The notes beneath the pieces are model-generated. The model was not told the DNA's origin. It saw only the letters and a list, made by a program, of their open reading frames with translations, and did no database searches. This document shows, piece by piece, positions 24,922 to 38,619 of a DNA stretch of 64,000 nucleotides. The stretch is from Auanema rhodensis (Eukaryota; Nematoda; Chromadorea; Rhabditida; Rhabditidae). Position 1 is the first letter of the stretch. Every line of letters starts with the position of its first letter. Location: positions 20,366,476-20,430,475 of the forward strand of contig OZ059894.1 of the NCBI GenBank assembly GCA_964057225.1, given 5' to 3'. The position numbers and the translations under genes were made by a program.

Positions 24922-27900
24922 TCAACATTGCTTCCAAAAACATTTTGACAAAAATTTTTTTGAAAAATTTCAAAATAAATTAGCAAAAAGTAGATGTTTT
25001 TAGATTGCTTTTTTCAAGGCAAAGACGATGGACAATGTTATTCAACGAAAAAAATAATTCTTCAGGGTGAAACTCGAGGATATAAGTGTGAACTTATATC
25101 AGTTGATATCTCGGTGCATTTTTAAGCTAGCGCAAATCTGATAACACAGATCGACGCAGCTTAAAAATCCGCATCGAATGCACTATACTACATTGAGAAA
25201 CGCTCAATACAAAAATTAGTTATGATCGTTTGAAAAATGATCCATTAGTGTATGTTGAGTTTCCATGTACACTCAACATTGCTTCCAAAAACATTTTGAC
25301 AAAAATTTTTTCGAAAAATTTCAGATAAAATTAGCAAAAAGTAGATGTTTTTAGATTCCTTTTTTCAAGGCAAAGACGATGAACAATGTTATTCAACGAA
25401 AAAATTAATTCTTCAGGGTGAAAATCGAGGATATAAGTGTAAACTTATATCAGTTGATATCTCGGTGCATTTTTAAGCTAGCGCAAATCTGATAACACAG
25501 ATCGACGCAGCTTAAAAATCCGCATCAAATGCACTATACTACATTGAGAAACGCTTGATACAGAAATTAGTTATGATCGTTTGAAAAATGATCGATTAGT
25601 GTATGTTGAGTTTCCATGTACACTCAACATTGCTTCCAAAAACATTTTGACAAAAATTTTTTTGAAAAATTTCAAAATAAATTAGCAAAAAGTAGATGTT
25701 TTTAGATTGCTTTTTTCAAGGCAAAGACGATGGACAATGTTATTCAACGAAAAAAATAATTCTTCAGGGTGAAACTCGAGGATATAAGTGTGAACTTATA
25801 TCAGTTGATATCTCGGTGCATTTTTAAGCTAGCGTAAATCTGATAACACAGATCGACGCAGCTTAAAAATCCGCATCGAATGCACTATACTACATTGAGA
25901 AACGCTTGATACAGAAATTAGTTATGATCGTTTGAAAAATGATGCATTAGTGTATGTTGAGTTTCCATGTACACTCAACATTGCTTCCAAAAACATTTTG
26001 ACAAAAATTTTTTCGAAAAATTTCAAAATAAATTAGCAAAAAGTAGATGTTTTTAGATTCCTTTTTTCAAGGCAAAGACGATGGACAATGTTATTCAACG
26101 AAAAAATTAATTCTTCAGGGTGAAAATTGAGGATATAAGTGTGAACTTATATCAGTTGATATCTCGGTGCATTTTCAAGCTAGCGCAAATCTGATAACAC
26201 AGATCGACGCAGCTTAAAAATCCGCATCGAATGCACTATACTACAATGAGAAACGCTTAATACAAAAATTAGTTATGATCGTTTGAAAAATGATGCATTA
26301 GTGTATGTTGAGTTTCCATGTACACTCAACATTGCTTCCAAAAACATTTTGACAAAAATTTTTTCGAAAAATTTCAAAATAAATTAGCAAAAAGTAGATG
26401 TTTTTAGATTCCTTTTTTCAAGGCAAAGACGATGGACAATGTTATTCAACGAAAAAATTAATTCTTCAGGGTGAAAATCGAGGATATAAGTGTGAACTTA
26501 TATCAGTTGATATCTCGGTGCATTTTTAAGCTAGCGCAAATCTGATAACACAGATCGACGCAGCTCAAAAATCCGCATCGAATGCACTATACTACATTGA
26601 GAAACGCTTAATACAAAAATTAGTTATGATCGTTTGAAAAATGATGCATTAGTGTATGTTGAGTTTCCATGTACACTCAACATTGCTTCCAAAAACATTT
26701 TGACAAAAATTTTTTCGAAAAATTTCAGAATAAATTAGCAAAAAGTAGATGTTTTTAGATTGCTTTTTTCAAGGCAAAGACGATGGACAATGTTATTCAA
26801 CGAAAAAATTAATTCTTCAGGGTGAAAATCGAGGATATAAGTGTGAACTTATATCAGTTGATATCTCGGTGCATTTTTAAGCTAGCGTAAATCTGATAAC
26901 ACAGATCGACGCAGCTTAAAAATCCGCATCGAATGCACTATACTACATTGAGAAACGCTTGATACAGAAATTAGTTATGATCGTTTGAAAAATGATGCAT
27001 TAGTGTATGTTGAGTTTCCATGTACACTCAACATTGCTTCCAAAAACATTTTGACAAAAATTTTTTCGAAAAATTTCAAAATAAATTAGCAAAAAGTAGA
27101 TGTTTTTAGATTCCTTTTTTCAAGGCAAAGACGATGGACAATGTTATTCAACGAAAAAATTAATTCTTCAGGGTGAAAATCGAGGATATAAGTGTGAACA
27201 TATATCAGTTGATATCTCGGTGCATTTTTAAGCTAGCGCAAATCTGATAACACAGATCGACGCAGTTCAAAAATCCGCATCGAATGCACTATACTACATT
27301 GAGAAACGCTTAATACAAAAATTAGTTATGATCGTTTGAAAAATGATGCATTAGTTTATGTTGAGTTTCCATGTACACTCAACATTGCTTCCAAAAACAT
27401 TTTGACAAAAATTTTTTCGAAAAATTTCAAAATAAATTAGCAAAAAGTAGATGTTTTTAGATTCCTTTTTTCAAGGCAAAGACGATGAACAATGTTATTC
27501 AACGAAAAAATTAATTCTTCAGGGTGAAAATCGAGGATATAAGTGTAAACTTATATCAGTTGATATCTCGGTGCATTTTTAAGCTAGCGCAAATCTGATA
27601 ACACAGATCGACGCAGCTTAAAAATCCGCATCAAATGCACTATACTACATTGAGAAACGCTTGATACAGAAATTAGTTATGATCGTTTGAAAAATGATCG
27701 ATTAGTGTATGTTGAGTTTCCATGTACACTCAACATTGCTTCCAAAAACATTTTGACAAAAATTTTTTTGAAAAATTTCAAAATAAATTAGCAAAAAGTA
27801 GATGTTTTTAGATTGCTTTTTTCAAGGCAAAGACGATGGACAATGTTATTCAACGAAAAAAATAATTCTTCAGGGTGAAACTCGAGGATATAAGTGTGAA

Positions 27901-30537
27901 CTTATATCAGTTGATATCTCGGTGCATTTTTAAGCTAGCGTAAATCTGATAACACAGATCGACGCAGCTTAAAAATCCGCATCGAATGCACTATACTACA
28001 TTGAGAAACGCTTAATACAAAAATTAGTTATGATCGTTTGGAAAATGATGCATTAGTGTATGTTGAGTTTCCATGTACACTCAACATTGCTTCCAAAAAC
28101 ATTTTGACAAAAATTTTTTCGAAAAATTTCAAAATAAATTAGCAAAAAGTAGATGTTTTTAGATTCCTTTTTTCAAGGCAAAGACGATGGACAATGTTAT
28201 TCAACGAAAAAATTAATTCTTCAGGGTGAAAATTGAGGATATAAGTGTGAACTTATATCAGTTGATATCTCGGTGCATTTTCAAGCTAGCGCAAATCTGA
28301 TAACACAGATCGACGCAGCTTAAAAATCCGCATCGAATGCACTATACTACATTGAGAAACGCTTGATACAAAAATTAGTTATGATCGTTTGAAAAATGAT
28401 GCATTAGTGTATGTTGAGTTTCCATGTACACTCAACATTGCTTCCAAAAACATTTTGACAAAAATTTTTTCGAAAAATTTCAAAATAAATTAGCAAAAAG
28501 TAGATGTTTTTAGATTCCTTTTTTCAAGGCAAAGACGATGAACAATGTTATTCAACGAAAAAATTAATTCTTCAGGGTGAAAATCGAGGATATAAGTGTA
28601 AACTTATATCAGTTGATATCTCGGTGCATTTTTAAGCTAGCGCAAATCTGATAACACAGATCGACGCAGCTTAAAAATCCGCATCAAATGCACTATACTA
28701 CATTGAGAAACGCTTGATACAGAAATTAGTTATGATCGTTTGAAAAATGATCGATTAGTGTATGTTGAGTTTCCATGTACACTCAACATTGCTTCCAAAA
28801 ACATTTTGACAAAAATTTTTTTGAAAAATTTCAAAATAAATTAGCAAAAAGTAGATGTTTTTAGATTGCTTTTTTCAAGGCAAAGACGATGGACAATGTT
28901 ATTCAACGAAAAAAATAATTCTTCAGGGTGAAACTCGAGGATATAAGTGTGAACTTATATCAGTTGATATCTCGGTGCATTTTTAAGCTAGCGTAAATCT
29001 GATAACACAGATCGACGCAGCTTAAAAATCCGCATCGAATGCACTATACTACATTGAGAAACGCTTGATACAGAAATTAGTTATGATCGTTTGAAAAATG
29101 ATCGATTAGTGTATGTTGAGTTTCCATGTACACTCAACATTGCTTCCAAAAACATTTTGACAAAAATTTTTTCGAAAAATTTCAAAATAAATTAGCAAAA
29201 AGTAGATGTTTTTAGATTCCTTTTTTCAAGGCAAAGACGATGAACAATGTTATTCAACGAAAAAATTAATTCTTCAGGGTGAAAATCGAGGATATAAGTG
29301 TAAACTTATATCAGTTGATATCTCGGTGCATTTTTAAGCTAGCGCAAATCTGATAACACAGATCGACGCAGCTTAAAAATCCGCATCAAATGCACTATAC
29401 TACATTGAGAAACGCTTGATACAGAAATTAGTTATGATCGTTTGAAAAATGATCGATTAGTGTATGTTGAGTTTCCATGTACACTCAACATTGCTTCCAA
29501 AAACATTTTGACAAAAATTTTTTTGAAAAATTTCAAAATAAATTAGCAAAAAGTAGATGTTTTTAGATTGCTTTTTTCAAGGCAAAGACGATGGACAATG
29601 TTATTCAACGAAAAAAATAATTCTTCAGGGTGAAACTCGAGGATATAAGTGTGAACTTATATCAGTTGATATCTCGGTGCATTTTTAAGCTAGCGTAAAT
29701 CTGATAACACAGATCGACGCAGCTTAAAAATCCGCATCGAATGCACTATACTACATTGAGAAACGCTTAATACAAAAATTAGTTATGATCGTTTGAAAAA
29801 TGATGCATTAGTGTATGTTGAGTTTCCATGTACACTCAACATTGCTTCCAAAAACATTTTGACAAAAATTTTTTCGAAAAATTTCAAAATAAATTAGCAA
29901 AAAGTAGATGTTTTTAGATTCCTTTTTTCAAGGCAAAGACGATGGACAATGTTATTCAACGAAAAAATTAATTCTTCAGGGTGAAAATCGAGGATATAAG
30001 TGTGAACTTATATCAGTTGATATCTCGGTGCATTTTTAAGCTAGCGCAAATCTGATAACACAGATCGACGCAGCTCAAAAATCCGCATCGAATGCACTAT
30101 ACTACATTGAGAAACGCTTAATACAAAAATTAGTTATGATCGTTTGAAAAATGATGCATTAGTGTATGTTGAGTTTCCATGTACACTCAACATTGCTTCC
30201 AAAAACATTTTGACAAAAATTTTTTCGAAAAATTTCAGAATAAATTAGCAAAAAGTAGATGTTTTTAGATTGCTTTTTTCAAGGCAAAGACGATGGACAA
30301 TGTTATTCAACGAAAAAATTAATTCTTCAGGGTGAAAATCGAGGATATAAGTGTGAACTTATATCAGTTGATATCTCGGTGCATTTTTAAGCTAGCGTAA
30401 ATCTGATAACACAGATCGACGCAGCTTAAAAATCCGCATCGAATGCACTATACTACATTGAGAAACGCTTTATACAGAAATTAGTTATGATCGTTTGAAA
30501 AATGATGCATTAGTGTATGTTGAGTTTCCATGTACAC

Positions 30538-31590
30538 TCAACATTGCTTCCAAAAACATTTTGACAAAAATTTTTTCGAAAAATTTCAAAATAAATTAGC
30601 AAAAAGTAGATGTTTTTAGATTCCTTTTTTCAAGGCAAAGACGATGGACAATGTTATTCAACGAAAAAATTAATTCTTCAGGGTGAAAATCGAGGATATA
30701 AGTGTGAACTTATATCAGTTGATATCTCGGTGCATTTTTAAGCTAGCGCAAATCTGATAACACAGATCGACGCAGCTCAAAAATCCGCATCGAATGCACT
30801 ATACTACATTGAGAAACGCTTAATACAAAAATTAGTTATGATCGTTTGAAAAATGATGCATTAGTTTATGTTGAGTTTCCATGTACACTCAACATTGCTT
30901 CCAAAAACATTTTGACAAAAATTTTTTCGAAAAATTTCAAAATAAATTAGCAAAAAGTAGATGTTTTTAGATTCCTTTTTTCAAGGCAAAGACGATGAAC
31001 AATGTTATTCAACGAAAAAATTAATTCTTCAGGGTGAAAATCGAGGATATAAGTGTAAACTTATATCAGTTGATATCTCGGTGCATTTTTAAGCTAGCGC
31101 AAATCTGATAACACAGATCGACGCAGCTTAAAAATCCGCATCGAATGCACTATACAACATTGAGAAACGCTTAATACAAAAATTAGTTATGATCGTTTGA
31201 AAAATGATGCATTAGTTTATGTTGAGTTTCCATGTACACTCAACATTGCTTCCAAAAACATTTTGACAAAAATTTTTTCGAAAAATTTCAGAATAAATTA
31301 GCAAAAAGTAGATGTTTTTAGATTCCTTTTTTCAAGGCAAAGACGATGAACAATGTTATTCAACGAAAAAATTAATTCTTCAGGGTGAAAATCGAGGATA
31401 TAAGTGTAAACTTATATCAGTTGATATCTCGGTGCATTTTTAAGCTAGCGCAAATCTGATAACACAGATCGACGCAGCTTAAAAATCCGCATCAAATGCA
31501 CTATACTACATTGAGAAACGCTTGATACAGAAATTAGTTATGATCGTTTGAAAAATGATCGATTAGTGTATGTTGAGTTTCCATGTACAC
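30538..31590. repeat. 3-monomer block copy c (M88-M90)
   Basis: Same trio again, offset 6669 bp (19x351) from copy b, with TACAAC near 31155. M91 continues the match to M72 (AACTCGAGG, GCGCAAA, GCTCAATAC) until GATTGTTTG near 31893. The M86-M88 run also repeats M76-M78. Confidence 0.83.
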
Positions 31591-33345
31591 TCAACATTGC
31601 TTCCAAAAACATTTTGACAAAAATTTTTTTGAAAAATTTCAAAATAAATTAGCAAAAAGTAGATGTTTTTAGATTGCTTTTTTCAAGGCAAAGACGATGG
31701 ACAATGTTATTCAACGAAAAAAATAATTCTTCAGGGTGAAACTCGAGGATATAAGTGTGAACTTATATCAGTTGATATCTCGGTGCATTTTTAAGCTAGC
31801 GCAAATCTGATAACACAGATCGACGCAGCTTAAAAATCCGCATCGAATGCACTATACTACATTGAGAAACGCTCAATACAAAAATTAGTTATGATTGTTT
31901 GAAAAATGCTGCATTAGTGTATGTTGAGTTTCCATGTACACTCAACATTGCTTCCAAAAACATTTTGTCAAAAATTTTTTCGAAAAATTTCAAGATCATT
32001 TAGCAAAAAGTAGATGTTTTTAGATTCCTTTTTTCAAGGCAAAGACGATGGACAATGTTATTAAACGAAAAAATTAATTCTTCAGGGTGAAACTCGAGGA
32101 TATAAGTGTGAACTTATATCAGTTGATATCTCGGTGCATTTTTAAGCTAGCGCAAATCTGATAACACAGATCGACGCAGCTTAAAAATCCGCATCGAATG
32201 CACTATACTACATTGAGAAACGCTCAATACAAAAATTAGTTATGATCGTTTGAAAAATGATCCATTAGTGTATGTTGAGTTTCCATGTACACTCAACATT
32301 GCTTCCAAAAACATTTTGACAAAAATTTTTTCGAAAAATTTCAAAATAAATTAGCAAAAAGTAGATGTTTTTAGATTGCTTTTTTCAAGGCAAAGACGAT
32401 GGACAATGTTATTCAACGAAAAAATTAATTCTTCAGGGTGAAAATCGAGGATATAAGTGTGAACTTATATCAGTTGATATCTCGGTGCATTTTTAAGCTA
32501 GCGTAAATCTGATAACACAGATCGACGCAGCTTAAAAATCCGCATCGAATGCACTATACTACATTGAGAAACGCTCAATACAAAAATTAGTTATGATTGT
32601 TTGAAAAATGCTGCATTAGTGTATGTTGAGTTTCCATGTACACTCAACATTGCTTCCAAAAACATTTTGTCAAAAATTTTTTCGAAAAATTTCAAGATCA
32701 TTTAGCAAAAAGTAGATGTTTTTAGATTCCTTTTTTCAAGGCAAAGACGATGGACAATGTTATTAAACGAAAAAATTAATTCTTCAGGGTGAAACTCGAG
32801 GATATAAGTGTGAACTTATATCAGTTGATATCTCGGTGCATTTTTAAGCTAGCGCAAATCTGATAACACAGATCGACGCAGCTTAAAAATCCGCATCGAA
32901 TGCACTATACTACATTGAGAAACGCTCAATACAAAAATTAGTTATGATCGTTTGAAAAATGATCCATTAGTGTATGTTGAGTTTCCATGTACACTCAACA
33001 TTGCTTCCAAAAACATTTTGACAAAAATTTTTTCGAAAAATTTCAAAATAAATTAGCAAAAAGTAGATGTTTTTAGATTGCTTTTTTCAAGGCAAAGACG
33101 ATGGACAATGTTATTCAACGAAAAAATTAATTCTTCAGGGTGAAAATCGAGGATATAAGTGTGAACTTATATCAGTTGATATCTCGGTGCATTTTTAAGC
33201 TAGCGCAAATCTGATAACACAGATCGACGCAGCTTAAAAATCCGCATCGAATGCACTATACTACATTGAGAAACGCTTAATACAAAAATTAGTTATGATC
33301 GTTTGAAAAATGATGCATTAGTGTATGTTGAGTTTCCATGTACAC
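31591..33345. repeat. 2-mer HOR with CAAGATCATTT monomers (M91-M95)
   Basis: M92 (31942) and M94 (32644) appear identical and 702 bp apart. Both have TTTTGTCAAA, CAAGATCATTT, TTAAACG, AACTCGAGG, GCTCAATAC and GATCC. M91 and M93 share the right-hand variants GATTGTTTG and AATGCTGC but differ in their left halves, so one of them is a hybrid. M94 is the last monomer in which I see AACTCGAGG. Confidence 0.85.
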
Positions 33346-33559
33346 TCAACATTGCTTCCAAAAACATTTTGACAAAAATTTTTTCGAAAAATTTCAAGAT
33401 AATTTAGCAGAAAGTAGATGTTTTTAGATTCCTTTTTTCAAGGCAAAGACGATGGACAATGTTATTCAACGAAAAAATTAATTCTTCAGGGTGAAAATCG
33501 AGGATATAAGTGTGAACTTATATCAGTTGATATCTCGGTGCATTTTTAAGCTAGCGCAA

Positions 33560-33565
33560 ATCATC
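33560..33565. repeat. ATC tandem duplication in M96
   Basis: GCAAATCATCTG replaces GCAAATCTG, adding 3 bp and making M96 354 bp long. It lies in the inner left arm of the long imperfect hairpin. The same duplication is at 34616-34621 in M99, showing that the two monomers share a recent ancestor. Confidence 0.95.
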
Positions 33566-34615
33566 TGATAACACAGATCGACGCAGCTTAAAAATCCGCA
33601 TCGAATGCACTATACTACATTGAGAAACGCTTGATACAGAAATTAGTTATGATCGTTTGAAAAATGATCCATTAGTGTATGTTGAGTTTCCATGTACACT
33701 CAACATTGCTTCCAAAAACATTTTGACAAAAATTTTTTCGAAAAATTTCAAAATAAATTAGCAAAAAGTAGATGTTTTTAGATTGCTTTTTTCAAGGCGA
33801 AGACGATGGACAATGTTATTCAACGAAAACATTAATTCTTCAGGGTGAAAATCGAGGATATAAGTGTAAACTCATATCAGTTGATATCTCGGTGCATTTT
33901 TAAGCTAGCGCAAATCTGATAACACAGATCGACGCAGCTTAAAAATCCGCATCAAATGCACTATACTACATTGAGAAACGCTTGATACAGGAATTAGTTA
34001 TGATCGTTTGAAAAATGATCGATTAGTGTATGTTGAGTTTCCATGTACACTCAACATTGCTTCCAAAAACATTTTGACAAAAATTTTTTCGAAAAATTTC
34101 AAGATAATTTAGCAAAAAGTAGATGTTTTTAGATTGCTTTTTTCAAGGCAAAGACGATGGACAATGTTATTCAACGAAAAAATTAATTCTTCAGGGTGAA
34201 AATCGAGGATATAAGTGTGAACTTATATCAGTTGATATCTCGGTGCATTTTTAAGCTAGCGCAAATCTGATAACACAGATCGACGCAGCTTAAAAATCCG
34301 CATCGAATGCACTATACTACATTGAGAAACGCTTAATACAAAAATTAGTTATGATCGTTTGAAAAATGATGCATTAGTGTATGTTGAGTTTCCATGTACA
34401 CTCAACATTGCTTCCAAAAACATTTTGACAAAAATTTTTTCGAAAAATTTCAAGAAAATTTAGCAGAAAGTAGATGTTTTTAGATTCCTTTTTTCAAGGC
34501 AAAGACGATGGACAATGTTATTCAACGAAAAAATTAATTCTTCAGGGTGAAAATCGAGGATATAAGTGTGAACTTATATCAGTTGATATCTCGGTGCATT
34601 TTTAAGCTAGCGCAA

Positions 34616-34621
34616 ATCATC
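34616..34621. repeat. ATC tandem duplication in M99
   Basis: Same 3-bp gain as in M96, 1056 bp downstream. The corresponding monomers of the next block copies, M111 and M123, lack it, so it arose after that lineage split or was lost by conversion. Confidence 0.95.
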
Positions 34622-35275
34622 TGATAACACAGATCGACGCAGCTTAAAAATCCGCATCGAATGCACTATACTACATTGAGAAACGCTTGATACAGAAATT
34701 AGTTATGATCGTTTGAAAAATGATCCATTAGTGTATGTTGAGTTTCCATGTACACTCAACATTGCTTCCAAAAACATTTTGACAAAAATTTTTTCGAAAA
34801 ATTTCAAAATAAATTAGCAAAAAGTAGATGTTTTTAGATTGCTTTTTTCAAGGCAAAGACGATGGACAATGTTATTCAACGAAAACATTAATTCTTCAGG
34901 GTGAAAATCGAGGATATAAGTGTGAACTTATATCAGTTGATATCTCGGTGCATTTTTAAGCTAGCGCAAATCTGATAACACAGATCGACGCAGCTTAAAA
35001 ATCCGCATCGAATGCACTATACTACATTGAGAAACGCTTAATACAAAAATTAGTTATGATCGTTTGAAAAATGATGCATTAGTGTATGTTGAGTTTCCAT
35101 GTACACTCAACATTGCTTCCAAAAACATTTTGACAAAAATTTTTTCGAAAAATTTCAAGATAATTTAGCAAAAAGTAGATGTTTTTAGATTCCCTTTTTC
35201 AAGGCAAAAACGATGGACAATGTTATTCAACTAAAAAATTAATTCTTCAGGGTGAAAATCGAGGATATAAGTGTG

Positions 35276-35279
35276 AAAA
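35276..35279. repeat. 2-bp insertion in the GTRA loop of M101
   Basis: GTGTGAAAAC in place of GTGTGAAC makes M101 353 bp long. It is the only loop-length change of this hairpin that I saw. Its counterpart M113 lacks it. Confidence 0.9.
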
Positions 35280-37301
35280 CTTATATCAGTTGATATCTCG
35301 GTGCATTTTTAAGCTAGCGCGAATCTGATAACACAGATCGACGCAGCTTAAAAATCCGCATCGAATGCACTATACTACATTGAGAAACGCTTAATACAAA
35401 AATTAGTTATGATCGTTTGAAAAATGATGCATTACTGTATGTTGAGTTTCCATGTACACTCAACATTGCTTCCAAAAACATTTTGACAAAAATTTTTTCG
35501 AAAAATTTCAAAATAAATTAGCAAAAAGTAGATGTTTTTAGATTCCTTTTTTCAAGGCAAAGACGATGGACAATGTTATTCAACGAAAAAATTAATTCTT
35601 CAGGGTGAAAATCGAGGATATAAGTGTGAACTTATATCAGTTGATATCTCGGTGCATTTTTAAGCTAGCGCGAATCTGATAACACAGATCGACGCAGCTT
35701 AAAAATCCGCATCGAATGCACTATACTACATTGAGAAACGCTTAATACAAAAATTAGTTATGATCGTTTGAAAAATGATGCATTAGTTTATGTTGAGTTT
35801 CCATGTACACTCAACATTGCTTCCAAAAACATTTTGACAAAAATTTTTTCGAAAAATTTCAAAATAAATTAGCAAAAAGTAGATGTTTTTAGATTCCTTT
35901 TTTCAAGGCAAAGACGATGGACAATGTTATTCAACGAAAAAATTATTTCTTCAGGGTGAAAATCGAGGATATAAGTGTGAACTTATATCAGTTGATATCT
36001 CGGTGCATTTTTAAGCTAGCGCAAATCTGCTAACACAGATCGACGCAGCTTAAAAATCCGCATCGAATGCACTATACTACATTGAGAAACGCTTAATACA
36101 AAAATTAGTTATGATCGTTTGAAAAATGATGCATTACTGTATGTTGAGTTTCCATGTACACTCAACATTGCTTCCAAAAACATTTTGACAAAAATTTTTT
36201 CGAAAAATTTCAAGATAATTTAGCAAAAAGTAGATGTTTTTAGATTCCTTTTTTCAAGGCAAAAACGATGGACAATGTTATTCAACGAAAAAATTAATTC
36301 TTCAGGGTGAAAATCGAGGATATAAGTGTGAACTTATATCAGTTGATATCTCGGTGCATTTTTAAGCTAGCGCAAATCTGATAACACAGATCGACGCAGC
36401 TTAAAAATCCGCATCGAATGCACTATACTACATTGAGAAACGCTTAATACAAAAATTAGTTATGATCGTTTGAAAAATGATGCATAAGTGTATGTTGAGT
36501 TTCCATGTACACTCAACATTGCTTCCAAAAACATTTTGACAAAAATTTTTTCGAAAAATTTCAAGATAATTTAGCAAAAAGTAGATGTTTTTAGATTCCT
36601 TTTTTCAAGGCAAAGACGATGGACATTGTTATTCAACGAAAAAATTAATTCTTCAGGGTGAAAATCGAGGATATAAGTGTGAACTTATATCAGTTGATAT
36701 CTCGGTGCATTTTTAAGCTAGCGCAAATCTGATAACACAGATCGACGCAGCTTAAAAATCCGCATCGAATGCACTATACTACATTGAGAAACGCTCAGTA
36801 CAAAAATCAGTTATGATCGTTTGAAAAATGATCCATTAGTGTATGTTGAGTTTCCATGTACACTCAACATTGCTTCCAAAAACATTTTGACAAAAATTTT
36901 TTCGAAAAATTTCAAAATAAATTAGCAAAAAATAGATGTTTTTAGATTGCTTTTTTCAAGGCAAAGACGATGGACAATGTTATTCAACGAAAAAATTGAT
37001 TCTTCAGGGTGAAAATCGAGGATATAAGTGTGAACTTATATCAGTTGATATCTCGGTGCATTTTTAAGCTAGCGCAAATCTGATAACACAGATCGACGCA
37101 GCTTAAAAATCCGCATCGAATGCACTATACTACATTGAGAAACGCTTAATACAAAAATTAGTTATGATCGTTTGAAAAATGATGCATTAGTGTATGTTGA
37201 GTTTCCATGTACACTCAACATTGCTTCCAAAAACATTTTGACAAAAATTTTTTCGAAAAATTTCAAGATAATTTAGCAAAAAGTAGATGTTTTTAGATTC
37301 C

Positions 37302-37309
37302 TTTTTTTG
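37302..37309. repeat. 1-bp insertion in the T tract of M107
   Basis: Seven T followed by G (TTTTTTTGAAGG) replaces six T followed by C (TTTTTTCAAGG), so M107 is 352 bp. Its counterpart M120 at 41779 is normal. Confidence 0.9.
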
Positions 37310-38619
37310 AAGGCAAAGACGATGGACATTGTTATTCAACGAAAAAATTAATTCTTCAGGGTGAAAATCGAGGATATAAGTGTGAACTTATATCAGTTGA
37401 TATCTCGGTGCATTTTTAAGCTAGCGCAAATCTGATAACACAGATCGACGCAGCTTAAAAATCCGCATCGAATGCACTATACTACATTGAGAAACGCTCA
37501 ATACAAAAATCAGTTATGATCGTTTGAAAAATGATCCATTAGTGTATGTTGAGTTTCCATGTACACTCAACATTGCTTCCAAAAACATTTTGACAAAAAT
37601 TTTTTCGAAAAATTTCAAAATAAATTAGCAAAAAATAGATGTTTTTAGATTGCTTTTTTCAAGGCAAAGACGATGGACAATGTTATTCAACGAAAAAATT
37701 AATTCTTCAGGGTGAAAATCGAGGATATAAGTGTGAACTTATATCAGTTGATATCTCGGTGCATTTTTAAGCTAGCGCAAATCTGATAACACAGATCGAC
37801 GCAGCTTAAAAATCCGCATCGAATGCACTATACTACATTGAGAAACGCTTAATACAAAAATTAGTTATGATCGTTTGAAAAATGATGCATTAGTGTATGT
37901 TGAGTTTCCATGTACACTCAACATTGCTTCCAAAAACATTTTGACAAAAATTTTTTCGAAAAATTTCAAGATAATTTAGCAAAAAGTAGATGTTTTTAGA
38001 TTCCTTTTTTCAAGGCAAAGACGAAGGACATTGTTATTCAACGAAAAAATTAATTCTTCAGGGTGAAAATCGAGGATATAAGTGTGAACTTATATCAGTT
38101 GATATCTCGGTGCATTTTTAAGCTAGCGCAAATCTGATAACACAGATCGACGCAGCTTAAAAATCCGCATCGAATGCACTATACTACATTGAGAAACGCT
38201 CAATACAAAAATCAGTTATGATCGTTTGAAAAATGATCCATTAGTGTATGTTGAGTTTCCATGTACACTCAACATTGCTTCCAAAAACATTTTGACAAAA
38301 ATTTTTTCGAAAAATTTCAAAATAAATTAGCAAAAAATAGATGTTTTTAGATTGCTTTTTTCAAGGCAAAGACGATGGACAATGTTATTCAACGGAAAAA
38401 TTAATTCTTCAGGGTGAAAATCGAGGATATAAGTGTGAACTTATATCAGTTGATATCTCGGTGCATTTTTAAGCTAGCGCAAATCTGATAACACAGATCG
38501 ACGCAGCTTAAAAATCCGCATCGAATGCACTATACTACATTGAGAAACGCTTAATACAAAAATTAGTTATGATCGTTTGAAAAATGATGCATTAGTGTAT
38601 GTTGAGTTTCCATGTACAC

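Larger units (their letters stand above)
19306..31590. repeat. Mosaic segment with AACTCGAGG/GATCGATT monomers (M56-M90)
   Basis: Thirty-five monomers built from a small set of types. One has TTTTTTTGAAAA, G86, AAAAAAATAA, AACTCGAGG (a CTCGAG site) and usually GCGTAAA (M58, M60, M62, M64, M67, M72, M74, M80, M83, M85). One has A110, GTAA loop, CATCAAA, GCTTGATACAG and GATCGATT (M57, M61, M71, M73, M79, M82, M84, M90). One has AATTGAGG with TTTTCAAGCT (M59, M63, M66, M75, M81). One has CAGCTCAAA. Order is only locally regular: M62-M64 against M65-M67, and M82-M83 against M84-M85. Whole blocks recur at long range. M73 has a local CAGATAAAATT alteration. Confidence 0.83.
32995..35106. repeat. 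3-mer repeat carrying an ATC duplication (M95-M97, M98-M100)
   Basis: Two units of 1056 bp (3x351+3). The middle monomers M96 and M99 share TTTAGCAGA, GCTTGATACAG, GATCC and a duplicated ATC. The third monomers M97 and M100 share AAAACATTA. M97 differs in its right half (ACTCATATC, CATCAAA, GATCGATT), which matches the A110/GATCGATT type of the mosaic segment, so M97 is probably a hybrid. Confidence 0.82.
34402..38619. repeat. 12-monomer block, copy 1 (M99-M110)
   Basis: 4218 bp. Markers in order: M100 AAAACATTA; M101 AAAACGATGG, CAACTA, GCGCGAA and TTACTGTATG; M103 AATTATTTC and CTGCTAAC; M104 AAAACGATGG; M105 GGACATTG, GCTCAGTAC and ATCAG; M106 AAAAAATAG and ATTGATTC; M107 and M109 GGACATTG and GCTCAATAC; M108 AAAAAATAG; M110 CAACGGAAA. 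The rare markers reappear in the same order in the next copy. This block first brings in GCGCGAA, which dominates the rest of the window. Confidence 0.85.
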
